Positions 49,651 to 59,581 of a stretch of DNA of 64,000 nucleotides are shown one piece after another. Made by a program: the position numbers and the translations under genes. The stretch's first letter is position 1, and the number at the start of each line of letters is the position of its first letter. Below the pieces are notes generated by a model. That model was not told the origin of the DNA. It searched no databases and saw only the letters and a list, made by a program, of their open reading frames with translations. This stretch comes from an uncultured Chloroflexales bacterium (GTDB taxonomy: Bacteria > Chloroflexota > Chloroflexia > Chloroflexales > Chloroflexaceae): contig CALGUG010000067.1 in the NCBI GenBank assembly GCA_937902315.1, forward strand, positions 21,433 to 85,432, written 5' to 3'.

Positions 49651-51645
49651 CTAAGTAGATTGAGCTGATTGCAGCCCATCTATCGCTTTGGAGGATTCCG
49701 TTACAGGCTCTGGCTGTGCGACACTCTTTGGCCACAAGTAGTAGCCCAACCAGGCAAGAAAACAGAGCGCGATAAACGCACCTAAAACATAATAGAAACC
49801 ATTAATATAAGCGTGGAGTAAAAACGAGCGCCACGATAGCTGAACAGGCCAAGCGAAGCCTAGCCATCGATTACCTTCATCGATCGCAACAATCTGAAGG
49901 TCCTTCCCTTTGAGATGACCAACATAAACATACCAGTCTCGCCAATAGCTTCCGGGCGATACACCCTGATAGGTTATAGTTCGAGAAGGATCGCCGACTA
50001 CTTCGATACGCAGACTGGTATCGGAGTTCTTATAAATCTCACCCGTAATCGGGAAGATCCAAAAAGAGCTCTCATTATGAATAATAGGAGAACGAATCTC
50101 ACCCGTGAGCTTCGAGCTCAAGCTCCAAGAACCCCAAGATAAACGTCTATGTGTGGGGTCGATGCCATACCAACCATTAGGATACCAAGCGTCACCTGTT
50201 CGTTCCCACTCACCTGGAGGCACATTAAGCGCCAAATTAGGTGGCAAAACCGCAAGGAACTCGGGATTATCGAGTTTCTTCATCAGATCATCTCGGAAGA
50301 ACGAGGTGATCGAGCCTTTTAAGGTTCGCTCCGGGCTCTTATCATACATATAGTTGGTAATGTTTCGAGCGGACTCCTGATAATACAAATAGCGATAATT
50401 CATATTATCGAATCCGATCATCGACAGATGAATAGAGCCAGCAAAAATAATTGTGAACCAGAACAGGCTTGCAAGCACATGCCACCGGTAGCGAGGCTGC
50501 CAAACATAGGCAAGAAGGATAACTAACGATAGTAAGTTAATAATCGCGTTCCATACAAATACTGAACCATAGCGCCAAGCGACCATCAACTCGATATCAG
50601 CACGCCCAACCGCCACAATGAGCTCATTCCCGATTGTAAACACCGTAACACCACCTAACAACAGGAATAACTGTTGGGCTGTTGCATCTGCAGGCTGCGC
50701 GATAGAGCGTCTCCACAACACAAATAGAACGAGTGCCGCTGGCAGCCACATAATGATGGCGCTCAAGATCAGGACAATGGGGCTATTTGGCTCAACACGG
50801 TCAACGATTGGATAGGCCAGATGGACTAACACCCATAACATAATTCGGGTGATATTCTTCTGAGGAGAACCGATATTTGTAAAGCCATACATATAAACAT
50901 AAGTTGTTATGCCCCAAGTTCCAGCAAATACCAGCATTTTTAGCCAATAAAGCTGAATAACTCGTAAGATCGATCGCTCCTCAAAATACGAACGTATAAG
51001 TAGAAATAGCCCAAATACCGCCCAAGTCGCCAGAGCTGACGCTAAGGTATACGCTTCGATAAGACACAGCAGAACAAGTAAAAAGATCTCCTTCCAAGTG
51101 ATAGTTCGATGCACAGCAATATAAAAGCAACCTATAAGGGTTGCAAGCATGAAGATATAATAAACGAGGCCAAAACCCCAAACCATGTTTTGCCATTGGA
51201 AGGGTGCTGTTAAAAAGAAAATAATCGGCAGAATCAGGGCATAGTGAAGTTTATAGCGCTTCAGTAGATAGAAAAATATTCCTGCCATACAAGCCACTAA
51301 AGCCGCTGATAAAAGCATGAGCGACCAAGGTTCCCATCTCCCAAACAGAAAATAAAACAGCACATAAAGTACTCGGATAACAAGGATACGGTGCTCATTA
51401 TTCTGAGAAAAGTAAAGAGTAGGGTTAAATTTGCCATGCGAGGCATCAATGAGAATTTCCGGGATAAAAGAGAGAAAACCCTCACCACCCCATTCGTCCC
51501 AAATAGGTACATTTAAACTATAGCCCTGAATCCAGAAGCTTTGGATAAGGAATGTGCTTGATACAACTAAAAACAAAAGCACAATAAAACGACGATCCAA
51601 CTCCCTTAGATTCTGCAGAAACTGGTTGAATCGAGAGTCTTGCAT
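49651..51645 (-). CDS. Large multi-span membrane protein, GT-C-like, unknown
   Basis: A 664-residue protein with about eleven hydrophobic spans (residues ~18-420), a soluble region (about 430-610; PNGWYGIDPTHRRLSWGS) and a last span near 615-640. The loop after span 1 (SLNVPIWDEWGGEGFLSF) has an acidic-aromatic motif in the place where GT-C enzymes bind their donor. No family assignment is possible by eye. It lies alone between a MITE-bearing gap and a terminator, in the glycan cluster. Confidence 0.65.
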   Translation of the reverse strand: MQDSRFNQFLQNLRELDRRFIVLLFLVVSSTFLIQSFWIQGYSLNVPIWDEWGGEGFLSFIPEILIDASHGKFNPTLYFSQNNEHRILVIRVLYVLFYFLFGRWEPWSLMLLSAALVACMAGIFFYLLKRYKLHYALILPIIFFLTAPFQWQNMVWGFGLVYYIFMLATLIGCFYIAVHRTITWKEIFLLVLLCLIEAYTLASALATWAVFGLFLLIRSYFEERSILRVIQLYWLKMLVFAGTWGITTYVYMYGFTNIGSPQKNITRIMLWVLVHLAYPIVDRVEPNSPIVLILSAIIMWLPAALVLFVLWRRSIAQPADATAQQLFLLLGGVTVFTIGNELIVAVGRADIELMVAWRYGSVFVWNAIINLLSLVILLAYVWQPRYRWHVLASLFWFTIIFAGSIHLSMIGFDNMNYRYLYYQESARNITNYMYDKSPERTLKGSITSFFRDDLMKKLDNPEFLAVLPPNLALNVPPGEWERTGDAWYPNGWYGIDPTHRRLSWGSWSLSSKLTGEIRSPIIHNESSFWIFPITGEIYKNSDTSLRIEVVGDPSRTITYQGVSPGSYWRDWYVYVGHLKGKDLQIVAIDEGNRWLGFAWPVQLSWRSFLLHAYINGFYYVLGAFIALCFLAWLGYYLWPKSVAQPEPVTESSKAIDGLQSAQST

Positions 51646-51886
51646 GACAGGTCTCCTTAATCAAGACAACATATCAATGCCTAGAGCAATTCAAACCTAG
51701 GGTATGTAAGCATAGAGAGACACTTGTGAAAAGCTCTGGGTATGCCACAAGTAACAAACGAGAATCGGATCATCACTAATCACCAGGGCGTATAGTTTGT
51801 TCGATTAAATAAGCTCTTGGATGATGTGCGATTATAAGGCAAAATCTATTAAAGTGCTACAAAAAATGCTATTCAATTGGCATCTA
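51646..51886. other. Intergenic region upstream of the 664-residue membrane protein
   Basis: 240 bp, AT-rich, without a gene or strong hairpin; it should contain that gene's promoter. Confidence 0.4.
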
Positions 51887-52054
51887 TACCCAAATCCGAC
51901 TGATTACTTTGTGTTTTTGACCTTCGGCAGAGTGATACTGGACTATGTTTATTATGTGAAATTTCGCACGATCGCACGAAATTTCACATAACTTGTCTCC
52001 GGTTTATCGCTTTTCTCCGTTATGGAAATGTAAGTCTTTAAAATGGATTTGGTA
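51887..52054. mobile_element. MITE-like element, copy E (diverged)
   Basis: 168 bp from TACCCAAATCCG to GGATTTGGTA. Flanks are CTA and TTA, so the duplication is imperfect. The internal arms TTATGTGAAATTTCG and complement differ from copy A at two positions with matching changes in the partner arm. Confidence 0.72.
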
Positions 52055-52166
52055 TTAGTTTCCCACCCGAGAGAGGCACTAAGAACAAGCGACGTGAATC
52101 CTCTGGTAGAGCGGCATTATAGCTGTCGCGTAAGTGCTGGTCGCCCCTGTACCTAGAACTTTCATA

Positions 52167-54602
52167 TCAGCGGGCAAATAGTAGCGAGAATTGCAAATCA
52201 TACTCCTTCGGCTCGCCATTGGCATAGAGCACACCATGCTGATACGGATTGCCAGTTTGCATCCATACAGCAACACCACTCTCGAGCGTTGCATCGGGCG
52301 AGCTTATGCTGAGCACATAGCGCTTCCCTCGAGATTCCGCTTGTATTGGGATAGGCAAACGCACATAACTATTATCCTCAAGCGAAGCGGCATCAAACAC
52401 ATGGCTTGCCAAAAGCGTATCGCTCCCCACCTCACGTACCTCAAGGAGCAAGCTGCTCTGATTGATCCGTTCAAAGGTGCCGATTTTTACCGCAACCCCT
52501 TCAAGCCGATCGAAAGGTGCCATAAATTCCTGTTCCAGCAGCATACCCGCTATAATAGGATCGCTCGCCAAATCGCTTGTTGCTTGAAGTGCTAAGTCAA
52601 AATGTTCCTGAAAGCCCACACAGCGTATCTCGTGAACTTTAATATCCTCAGGAGGTATATCGAACAGACCAAGCTTAGCTGGCTTGATTAAGAAACCCGT
52701 TACGGTAGGATCAGAAGGCCAATCGTAGGCTTCGTCAAACAGATGATACGAATATTGCTCATCTCCTACATAAAGGTATGTCCAAAACGGACCATTCGTA
52801 CTCAACGGCACAAGCTTACGCGTTACTATGGGAACCACACCGTGATGAACTTCAACAAGTAGAGGAGTTGGGCGCCCCAAGATGCTCCAAGCGGGGTACA
52901 TGATCTCTATATTGAGATTCAACATCCTACAGGCGCCGGGATGGTCTAAATTAAAATAGAAGGTGTCATCTTGAACACGCTGAGTAAAAGCGATCGGTTC
53001 AGAGTCGATCTCACGGGGCTCAGCACGTGGTTCCAAAATAACACAACCGTTGTAAAGCTCGTTATTTTTAGGGCGAAACCAGGTGAGGAGATAATCAATA
53101 ATGATGGGCGAACGTGTGATATCGGACACTCCATCAAGCAAACCATTATTGACACAATAGATAACCTCTGTTTGCTCTTTATAATAAGCCGCTTTATTGA
53201 CATACTCCTGCTGAAGCTCACTACTATTAGCGACATAAGGCTGTAAAAACGGCACCACATTCTCTCGCTCGAGAGCTACAGCAAGAACATTCTCAAAGGG
53301 AAAATTCAAAAGTCTACTATCGCCATCTAAGTCTGCCTGTAAGGCGGCTGGTAGCATATCAGTACTCGAAACTTGAACCCCAACAGCTTGCCTCAGTCGT
53401 GCCACAACACTCTGTCGCCATAAAACTGCATCAGCTAATGTCTGAATCGAAGAACGCACCGAGTAGGGCCAAAACAGCCCCAGCATGGCTAAGAGAATGG
53501 TTGCATAAAGAGTAATTGGCAGATCTTTACGAAAGGCAAAACCTAGACAGAGGAAGATAAAGACAAATGGTGTAATCGCTGCAATCACATGGAGATTATC
53601 GCTTTGTATCACACCTGTTTTAAGTGAAATACAGGCTAAAATGAGTAACCCTCCATATAAATAGGCTTCAAATTCATCGAATCGGTGTATTCGTCGAATA
53701 CAAGTTCCAAAAGCATAACATATCAACGCATAGATCAAGAAGGTAAACACAAGATCAGGCATCCAAGGATGTCCCATAGTATAGTTATAATTTTTCGCTA
53801 ACCGAAAGCTATAATATTGATAAGCGAAAAGATCCGTATATGTTTCCGAACTAAATAAATAGATAATAGAGATAAGTAGGTTACAGCTTAGAAAAGTTCC
53901 CACAGTCAGCGAGCAACGCTTAAAAACGTCTCTATATATAATAGGATTAAAACCGAAGAATTTTCGAAATCGTATAAGAGTAATAGATAATAATCCAAAA
54001 GCGACTAATAAGACAGACCCATATATTCCAAGCTCAAATGAAATGAGTTGACCCAAAAAAGTAGCAATACCTAAAATGCAAGCAAGAAAGATTGCTTGTT
54101 TTGAATCAATAGCAGTGTAAAGATAAGACAAACCTACAACAAGTAAAATACAATAAAGACTTTTAAGATTTAAAAGTCCTTCACATAGAGTAAAGGTCGC
54201 CATTATGATTAGGCTAGTCTGCCAATTGAGGCGAGGCAAGGCCAATAAAATAACATTTAAAACAAGCAATGAAGCTATAAATTGCCCCAAGAAACGAAAA
54301 GGTGCTTGGCTTAAAATGTTATGAAAGTCCCGAACAAGATTGGGAAGATAAGAGATTATTTGCCATAACGGACCAAATGTAAAATAGAAATCGCGCCCCG
54401 ACCATAATCCACGTTCAGTCTTAGCCTGCATATCGAGTATCCAAGAACAATCAATGTCATACACTGGGCAGGGATTGGTAATGGGTAAGCGCAAAAAATA
54501 GATCAAACAAGCCATTAATGAACATAAGCTCAGAATAGAAATCTTTATATAGATGGCGGGGATACCTTGGATTAACTTCCGCAAAGTAAGAGACGCTAGC
54601 AT
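52167..54602 (-). CDS. Large membrane protein, paralogue 1 of a tandem pair
   Basis: An 811-residue protein. About twelve spans occupy residues ~15-400. The first loop carries DIDCSWILDMQAKTERGLWSGRDFYFTFGPL; the DxD and Phe-rich GPL resemble donor loops of GT-C enzymes. A ~400-residue soluble, beta-rich C-terminal part follows (ILGRPTPLLVEV; SSPDATLESGVAVWMQ), probably carbohydrate-binding-like. It is clearly paralogous to the next gene (54681-57113), with the same length and motifs. Likely a glycan-modifying transferase; not a recognised family. Confidence 0.72.
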   Translation of the reverse strand: MLASLTLRKLIQGIPAIYIKISILSLCSLMACLIYFLRLPITNPCPVYDIDCSWILDMQAKTERGLWSGRDFYFTFGPLWQIISYLPNLVRDFHNILSQAPFRFLGQFIASLLVLNVILLALPRLNWQTSLIIMATFTLCEGLLNLKSLYCILLVVGLSYLYTAIDSKQAIFLACILGIATFLGQLISFELGIYGSVLLVAFGLLSITLIRFRKFFGFNPIIYRDVFKRCSLTVGTFLSCNLLISIIYLFSSETYTDLFAYQYYSFRLAKNYNYTMGHPWMPDLVFTFLIYALICYAFGTCIRRIHRFDEFEAYLYGGLLILACISLKTGVIQSDNLHVIAAITPFVFIFLCLGFAFRKDLPITLYATILLAMLGLFWPYSVRSSIQTLADAVLWRQSVVARLRQAVGVQVSSTDMLPAALQADLDGDSRLLNFPFENVLAVALERENVVPFLQPYVANSSELQQEYVNKAAYYKEQTEVIYCVNNGLLDGVSDITRSPIIIDYLLTWFRPKNNELYNGCVILEPRAEPREIDSEPIAFTQRVQDDTFYFNLDHPGACRMLNLNIEIMYPAWSILGRPTPLLVEVHHGVVPIVTRKLVPLSTNGPFWTYLYVGDEQYSYHLFDEAYDWPSDPTVTGFLIKPAKLGLFDIPPEDIKVHEIRCVGFQEHFDLALQATSDLASDPIIAGMLLEQEFMAPFDRLEGVAVKIGTFERINQSSLLLEVREVGSDTLLASHVFDAASLEDNSYVRLPIPIQAESRGKRYVLSISSPDATLESGVAVWMQTGNPYQHGVLYANGEPKEYDLQFSLLFAR

Positions 54603-54680
54603 ATATCACCATTATGTTACTTTCAAAGATAACCCAACTATGATATTGCCGCTCCAAATAACCGTTCTGATTGGATAAGG

Positions 54681-57113
54681 CTAACGACTATAGAGCAGCA
54701 TGAAGAACAGATCGTATGTTGTCTCGCTCCCATTCACTAAAAAGCGTCCTTGTTTATATGGATCGCCAGACTTCATCCAGACGGCGACCCCAGTATCAGG
54801 GGTCGCATCGGGCGAGCTTAAACTCAAAACATAGCGTTTCCCAGCAGAATCAGGCTGAGAAGGCATAATCAAACGCACATAAGCACCGTCGCGAATAGCA
54901 GAAGCATCTAACAGCTCATGAGCTAACACCAAGCCACTCTCAGCCTCGCGCAATGTAAGCTCAAGCGTGCTCGGATTGACACGAGCATAGGTGCCAACTT
55001 TGATCGTGATACCCTCAAGGCCATTGGCTTCTGCAATGAACTCCTGTTCGAACAGCGCATTCGCAATAATCGTATCGCTTGGCAGATCGATTTGTGTTTG
55101 CGCTGGAGCCTCATAGCGAGAACTAAGCTCCAAGCATTCCAGCTTATGCAGGGTAACTTCATCAGCATCAACATCGAAGTGGCCGAAATCGGTCGGGCGT
55201 ATCCGAAAGCCTGATATCAAAGGGTCGGCCTGCCAATGGTATGAATCATCGAAAAGATGGTAGGTATCAGGATAATCTTGGAGATAAATGTTCGTCCAAA
55301 AAGGATGAGCTGTATCGAGGGGAACAATTTGACGCGAAACGTAGTGATAATTTCCAACCTCCATCTCAAGCGTAAGTGGTGTTGGGCGACCCAAAAGGCT
55401 CCAACTTGGATAGGAGATCTCTATATTGGCACGCAACATAGTACAGGCAGCAGGCTGCTCAGGTTGGACGTGCCAGCTTTGCTCATCACGCGTTTGGGTA
55501 AAAGAGATCGGCTTAAACTGAAGCGTCCTCGATTGTTGGCGCGGTTCAAGCACAACGCAGCCAGCGTAGGGTTCTGAATGCTTCAACTGAAACTCGCTTA
55601 GCAAATAATCGAAAATGCGCGGAGATCGGGCTAGATCCATTACATTATCGATCATGGGACTATCTGCGCAGTAGATAACCTCCGTTTGCGACTTAAGTGG
55701 AGCGATCAGCTCAACATATTTCTCCTGCAGCTTATCATTTGTCGCTGCATAAGGCTGTAAAAAGGGGGCCAAGTTGCTTCTATCGATAGCAACAGACATA
55801 ATATTTTCATGAGGATAATTGAGTAGCAAGGTATCTGGCCTAAGAGCCTGCTCTAACTCCGGGGGAACGATCTCGCGCGTATCCGCTTCAAATTCAAACG
55901 ATCTTCTAAGACGAGCAAGAAAATTGTCATCTGCTATCGTTTCGGCGATATATTCAAGCGTATGCCGAGTAGGATATGGCCAAGTAACAGCGATCAGAAC
56001 ATATAAGACTATCGCCGGTAACTGTAATGGATGGCGCTTTAGTGATGAAAAGCCAAGCACCAAGAATAGAAAGAACAGGGGATAGACCGCCGAAACAACA
56101 TGTATATTATCGCTGCGAACAACAGCGCTCTTCCAAGAGATACATGAGAGACCGATTAAACCAGCATAACAATACATCTCAAATAGCGAAAGTTCCTTTA
56201 TTCGAAGCAAATAAGTGATAATCGAATAGGCAGCTATCCCGAATATAAGCGAAGTAAAGGTGATATCGGGTTCCCAAAACGAACTCATTACATAGTTATA
56301 CGATTTCGCTATTTGAAAACTATAGTACTGATAATCAAAAAAACCCTGATAGTTCTGCGATGTCAACTTAAAGATCAGCGAAGTTAACAGATTCAAAATA
56401 AGCAAGGTACTTACGCTTATTGCAAATAAACGTAGCGCCTCACGAACATCAATAACAATCGGCTGTACATAGCTCTTGAAAAGAGAGAAAATGATCGTCA
56501 AGATTAAAAATCCAAAAATCAAACCAAAACTGTAAAGGCCAACATCAAAAGAAAAGAGTTGACCAAGAAAAATGAAGATAGCTACTCCACAGGCCAAGAT
56601 TGTACGTTGTTTAAAACTAGATGAGGTGAAAGTGTAGGTCAATAAGATAACTGTAGATACTCCATAGATCGCCTTTAAGTTGAGTAGTCCAGCAAACGAT
56701 CCGAAGATCAGCATGCTAGCTATCACTCCGCGCCAGTCTATCTGCGGTAAGGCCAGGAGATTTATATTTAATAAGGTGATAGCAACTACAAACGTTCCAA
56801 CGACTAAATAAGGAGCACTATTGAGGATTGTTGATTTCTGAAATAAAAAGCGTGGAATACTAAATATAAGTTGGGCTAGTGGACCATAAGTGAAAAAGAA
56901 GTCACGCCCAGACAATTGCCCATGGTGCAATTTATTTTGCATATCCATCACCCATGAGCAATCAATGTCTCGCCTAATACAGTCTCTTCCATCTTGAACG
57001 GATACTTCAAACACTATGCAGACATAGATGGAGCAGATAAATAAGGCAAGCAATTTGGGGTAGTTTGCTCGAACCTTATTGCTTATTGTATTGACGAATT
57101 CAGAAAATAGCAT
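54681..57113 (-). CDS. Large membrane protein, paralogue 2 of a tandem pair
   Basis: An 810-residue protein with the layout of its downstream neighbour: RRDIDCSWVMDMQNKLHHG and LSGRDFFFTYGPL in the first loop, twelve spans, then LLGRPTPLTLEM and SSPDATPDTGVAVWMKSGDPY in the soluble C-terminal half. It is separated from the paralogue by 78 bp on the same strand. The paralogues differ most in the membrane part and are closest in the first loop and C-terminal domain, as seen by eye. Confidence 0.72.
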   Translation of the reverse strand: MLFSEFVNTISNKVRANYPKLLALFICSIYVCIVFEVSVQDGRDCIRRDIDCSWVMDMQNKLHHGQLSGRDFFFTYGPLAQLIFSIPRFLFQKSTILNSAPYLVVGTFVVAITLLNINLLALPQIDWRGVIASMLIFGSFAGLLNLKAIYGVSTVILLTYTFTSSSFKQRTILACGVAIFIFLGQLFSFDVGLYSFGLIFGFLILTIIFSLFKSYVQPIVIDVREALRLFAISVSTLLILNLLTSLIFKLTSQNYQGFFDYQYYSFQIAKSYNYVMSSFWEPDITFTSLIFGIAAYSIITYLLRIKELSLFEMYCYAGLIGLSCISWKSAVVRSDNIHVVSAVYPLFFLFLVLGFSSLKRHPLQLPAIVLYVLIAVTWPYPTRHTLEYIAETIADDNFLARLRRSFEFEADTREIVPPELEQALRPDTLLLNYPHENIMSVAIDRSNLAPFLQPYAATNDKLQEKYVELIAPLKSQTEVIYCADSPMIDNVMDLARSPRIFDYLLSEFQLKHSEPYAGCVVLEPRQQSRTLQFKPISFTQTRDEQSWHVQPEQPAACTMLRANIEISYPSWSLLGRPTPLTLEMEVGNYHYVSRQIVPLDTAHPFWTNIYLQDYPDTYHLFDDSYHWQADPLISGFRIRPTDFGHFDVDADEVTLHKLECLELSSRYEAPAQTQIDLPSDTIIANALFEQEFIAEANGLEGITIKVGTYARVNPSTLELTLREAESGLVLAHELLDASAIRDGAYVRLIMPSQPDSAGKRYVLSLSSPDATPDTGVAVWMKSGDPYKQGRFLVNGSETTYDLFFMLLYSR

Positions 57114-58017
57114 ATCATCACCAGAGACACTAGATATATTATCAAGATGATATAGGCCTACTACGCGAATAGTCTCAAACTCATTACCTCTTCTTTGGCC
57201 TACAAAGGTTTACTCGCTGCAAACGCAAAGATAAATACAACACATATACCCAAGATATTTTTATATGCGATATATGCGTACATTAAGAACTTTTTGACCC
57301 TAACAAAGGTAATAAGCTGCAAACACGAGTGAGAAAGCTATGATGTTCGTTATGTTACACAGAGATTTCAGCTTTACCACCTCCCCAATCGACCCAAAAG
57401 GTCACATTGACGCTTTGAAGATCTTAGATAATGCAATAGCGTTGGCGGCTCGGGCTTCTCCCTCCATTCGTTCCTAACCGCGTCCGCCTACGGCTACAAA
57501 CAGCTTGACCTCCACAATGCGGCGTTTCGCTGTTACCCCACATCTGCTTAAAGCCTTGCATATTCGTAAGGCCAGAAAACGAAAAGACATAGCCCTACGG
57601 GTTCAGTTTGGATTATCAGTTTTGGGGGGGATCTTTCGGCACACACAGCTACAAGCCTCGTTTGTTGGGCGGGATGTTGGTAGCCGTAGGCGGACGCGCC
57701 AAGCACCTTCTTTTGGGGCAAAACCTAGCCGCAGCAATCTGAAGAAAGCAAGCAGATTTGCTATGAGTGAGTAAGCTCTCCATAGATGTGTTATTTTGCG
57801 CTAAGAATATAAGATTGGGTCATGTTGTATATAGATATAGCTATCCAGAATTCCCCGAGGATGACACACATATAGATAACCTATTCCCAATGAAGTAAGG
57901 CGGAAATAGATTATTGGGAAGTATGAGGACTGTATGACGATGCTAGAAAGCTATTGTCATACAGTCACCATTATCAGAGGCAAGCTTGTAGAGGCGAATG
58001 ATGAGTGCACGTGCTTG
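57114..58017. other. Long non-coding gap with an inverted pair of core repeats
   Basis: About 900 bp without a supported gene. Cores lie at 57479-57496 (forward) and 57681-57698 (inverted), about 185 bp apart. A hairpin ACTGTATGAC/GTCATACAGT (about 57928-57967) lies downstream of the methyltransferase gene and may end its transcript, although no good T run follows. Confidence 0.6.
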
Positions 58018-58704
58018 CTAAGAACGCTTCGAACCAACAACCCAAGCTTGTTTACCAAGCAGGCGATGAGCCAAAGGAACACGCAAGTAGAGACGTACAA
58101 GCAGCGGATGTTGGGGCAGACGGCTCTTCGTGGTATAGGGCAGAAATTGAGGCACCACCTCTTCTGGGAAGAGGTCAACTGCCAACAAGGCCTCAACAAG
58201 CGTTCGATCGGTCAAGGGAATATGATGATCGAGGAAATCCCAATACTCGCCATTCAGAAAACGGATATTCGGCTGAAGAATAAGAAGTTTTCCTCCGGGA
58301 CGTAAGACACGATGGATCTCTCTGAGTGTCTGAAGAAAAACCTCTTTTGTGGGCATATGTTCAAAGAAGTTACTGGCAAAAGCAACGTCAACGCTTTCGT
58401 CGTCGATGCCTTCCATATTGTTGCTCATGGCGCGTACAACACGCACGCCCGGAGCAGCATAACGCGGGGTATCCTCGTTCAGATCGAGCGCGATCTTTGA
58501 AGCACAATTGATGTTATTGATAAACTCGCAGTAACCTGCTCCTACATCTAAGACAGTATCCGTTGGGCGAACATAACGCTGAAAAAAATCACTACACAGA
58601 ACCTTCCAGATTTGTTCTTTGTTCTGCTGCTCTTTTTCGTTAAAGCGTGTACTGTATAGCTTTGAAAGCTTTACAGATGTGTTCGCCGGATCAGTTGCAC
58701 TCAT
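58018..58704 (-). CDS. SAM-dependent methyltransferase
   Basis: A 228-residue class I enzyme: TVLDVGAGYCEFINNI (motif I), SKIALDLNEDTP (motif II acid), VDVAFASNFFEHMPTKE and IHRVLRPGGKLLILQPNI. These are typical of Methyltransf_11/25. It follows a GT2 and two epimerases on the same strand, so it probably methylates a sugar nucleotide or glycan end. Confidence 0.85.
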   Translation of the reverse strand: MSATDPANTSVKLSKLYSTRFNEKEQQNKEQIWKVLCSDFFQRYVRPTDTVLDVGAGYCEFINNINCASKIALDLNEDTPRYAAPGVRVVRAMSNNMEGIDDESVDVAFASNFFEHMPTKEVFLQTLREIHRVLRPGGKLLILQPNIRFLNGEYWDFLDHHIPLTDRTLVEALLAVDLFPEEVVPQFLPYTTKSRLPQHPLLVRLYLRVPLAHRLLGKQAWVVGSKRS

Positions 58705-58782
58705 AATATGCCAATTCCTTCTAGATAGAGTTCCAGGTAGTATTCAGGACATTCATCATGCTTTTAAGAGGCCGGCAACAAC

Positions 58783-59577
58783 TCAGGCCTCAGCTTCGCG
58801 GGCGATCAACTCTTGTTTCTGCTTCCAAGGCAGGAAATCCTCGTCAGCAGGCCGCCGATAATCGCCACGCGAAAGCAGACGTTCAAGAAAGATATAGAGA
58901 ACAATAAAGAGATAACGACTCCCTTGTTCTTCTAGTTTAAGGCTACTCACTCCGGTCTTACGATTGCGCCAGCTGATCGGCACCACTTTATAGGTATAAC
59001 CGCGTACAATCGCTTTCAGCGGGATCTCTACCGTCAAGTTAAAGTGTGGCGAGATCAAAGGCTGGCAGCCACGAATGACTTCAGCTCGGTAACCTTTGAA
59101 GGCATTTGTAACGTCGTTATAGGGCAAACGGAAGAGGAGTTTGATAAATAGGTTTGCTAGACGATTAACATACAGCTTAAAGCGCGGATAATCGATCGTC
59201 TTGCCGCCCCGAATAAAGCGCGAACCGAAAGCACATTCCGCTTCATCGCGCAAAATATAGTAATACTTCACAACATCTTCGGGATCATCCGAAGCATCGG
59301 CCATCATGATCACAACAGCATCGCCGGTAAAACGCTCTAAGCCATAACGAATAGCGCGACCAAAGCCATGCGCACCAAGGTTGCGTTCTAAACGCACACC
59401 ATCGTCGATCGCAACGCGAGCCTCAACTTCCTCACCAGTTGTATCGGTACTACCATCATCTACAACAAGGATCTCGTAGGGAACACGCTCCTGGCGCAAA
59501 CGAGCCCGAAGTGCATCGATAGTCGCACCAATATTTCCAGCCTCATTACGTGCAGGAATAACAACTGATAGTTTCAT
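58783..59577 (-). CDS. GT2 polyprenyl-phosphate glycosyltransferase
   Basis: A 264-residue GT-A enzyme: LSVVIPARNEAGNIGATI, VVDDGSTDTT, then MMADASDDPEDV at the place of the DxD, and FGSRFI. It belongs to the DPM1-like group by its pattern and likely makes a polyprenyl-phosphate sugar for the membrane transferases nearby. It starts four bases after the epimerase stop. Confidence 0.87.
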   Translation of the reverse strand: MKLSVVIPARNEAGNIGATIDALRARLRQERVPYEILVVDDGSTDTTGEEVEARVAIDDGVRLERNLGAHGFGRAIRYGLERFTGDAVVIMMADASDDPEDVVKYYYILRDEAECAFGSRFIRGGKTIDYPRFKLYVNRLANLFIKLLFRLPYNDVTNAFKGYRAEVIRGCQPLISPHFNLTVEIPLKAIVRGYTYKVVPISWRNRKTGVSSLKLEEQGSRYLFIVLYIFLERLLSRGDYRRPADEDFLPWKQKQELIAREAEA

Positions 59578-59581
59578 AGCA

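Noticed and set aside
57505..57774. Rightward 89-codon open frame in the 57-58 kb gap
   Set aside because: Covers an interspersed repeat core and has no ribosome site or domain.
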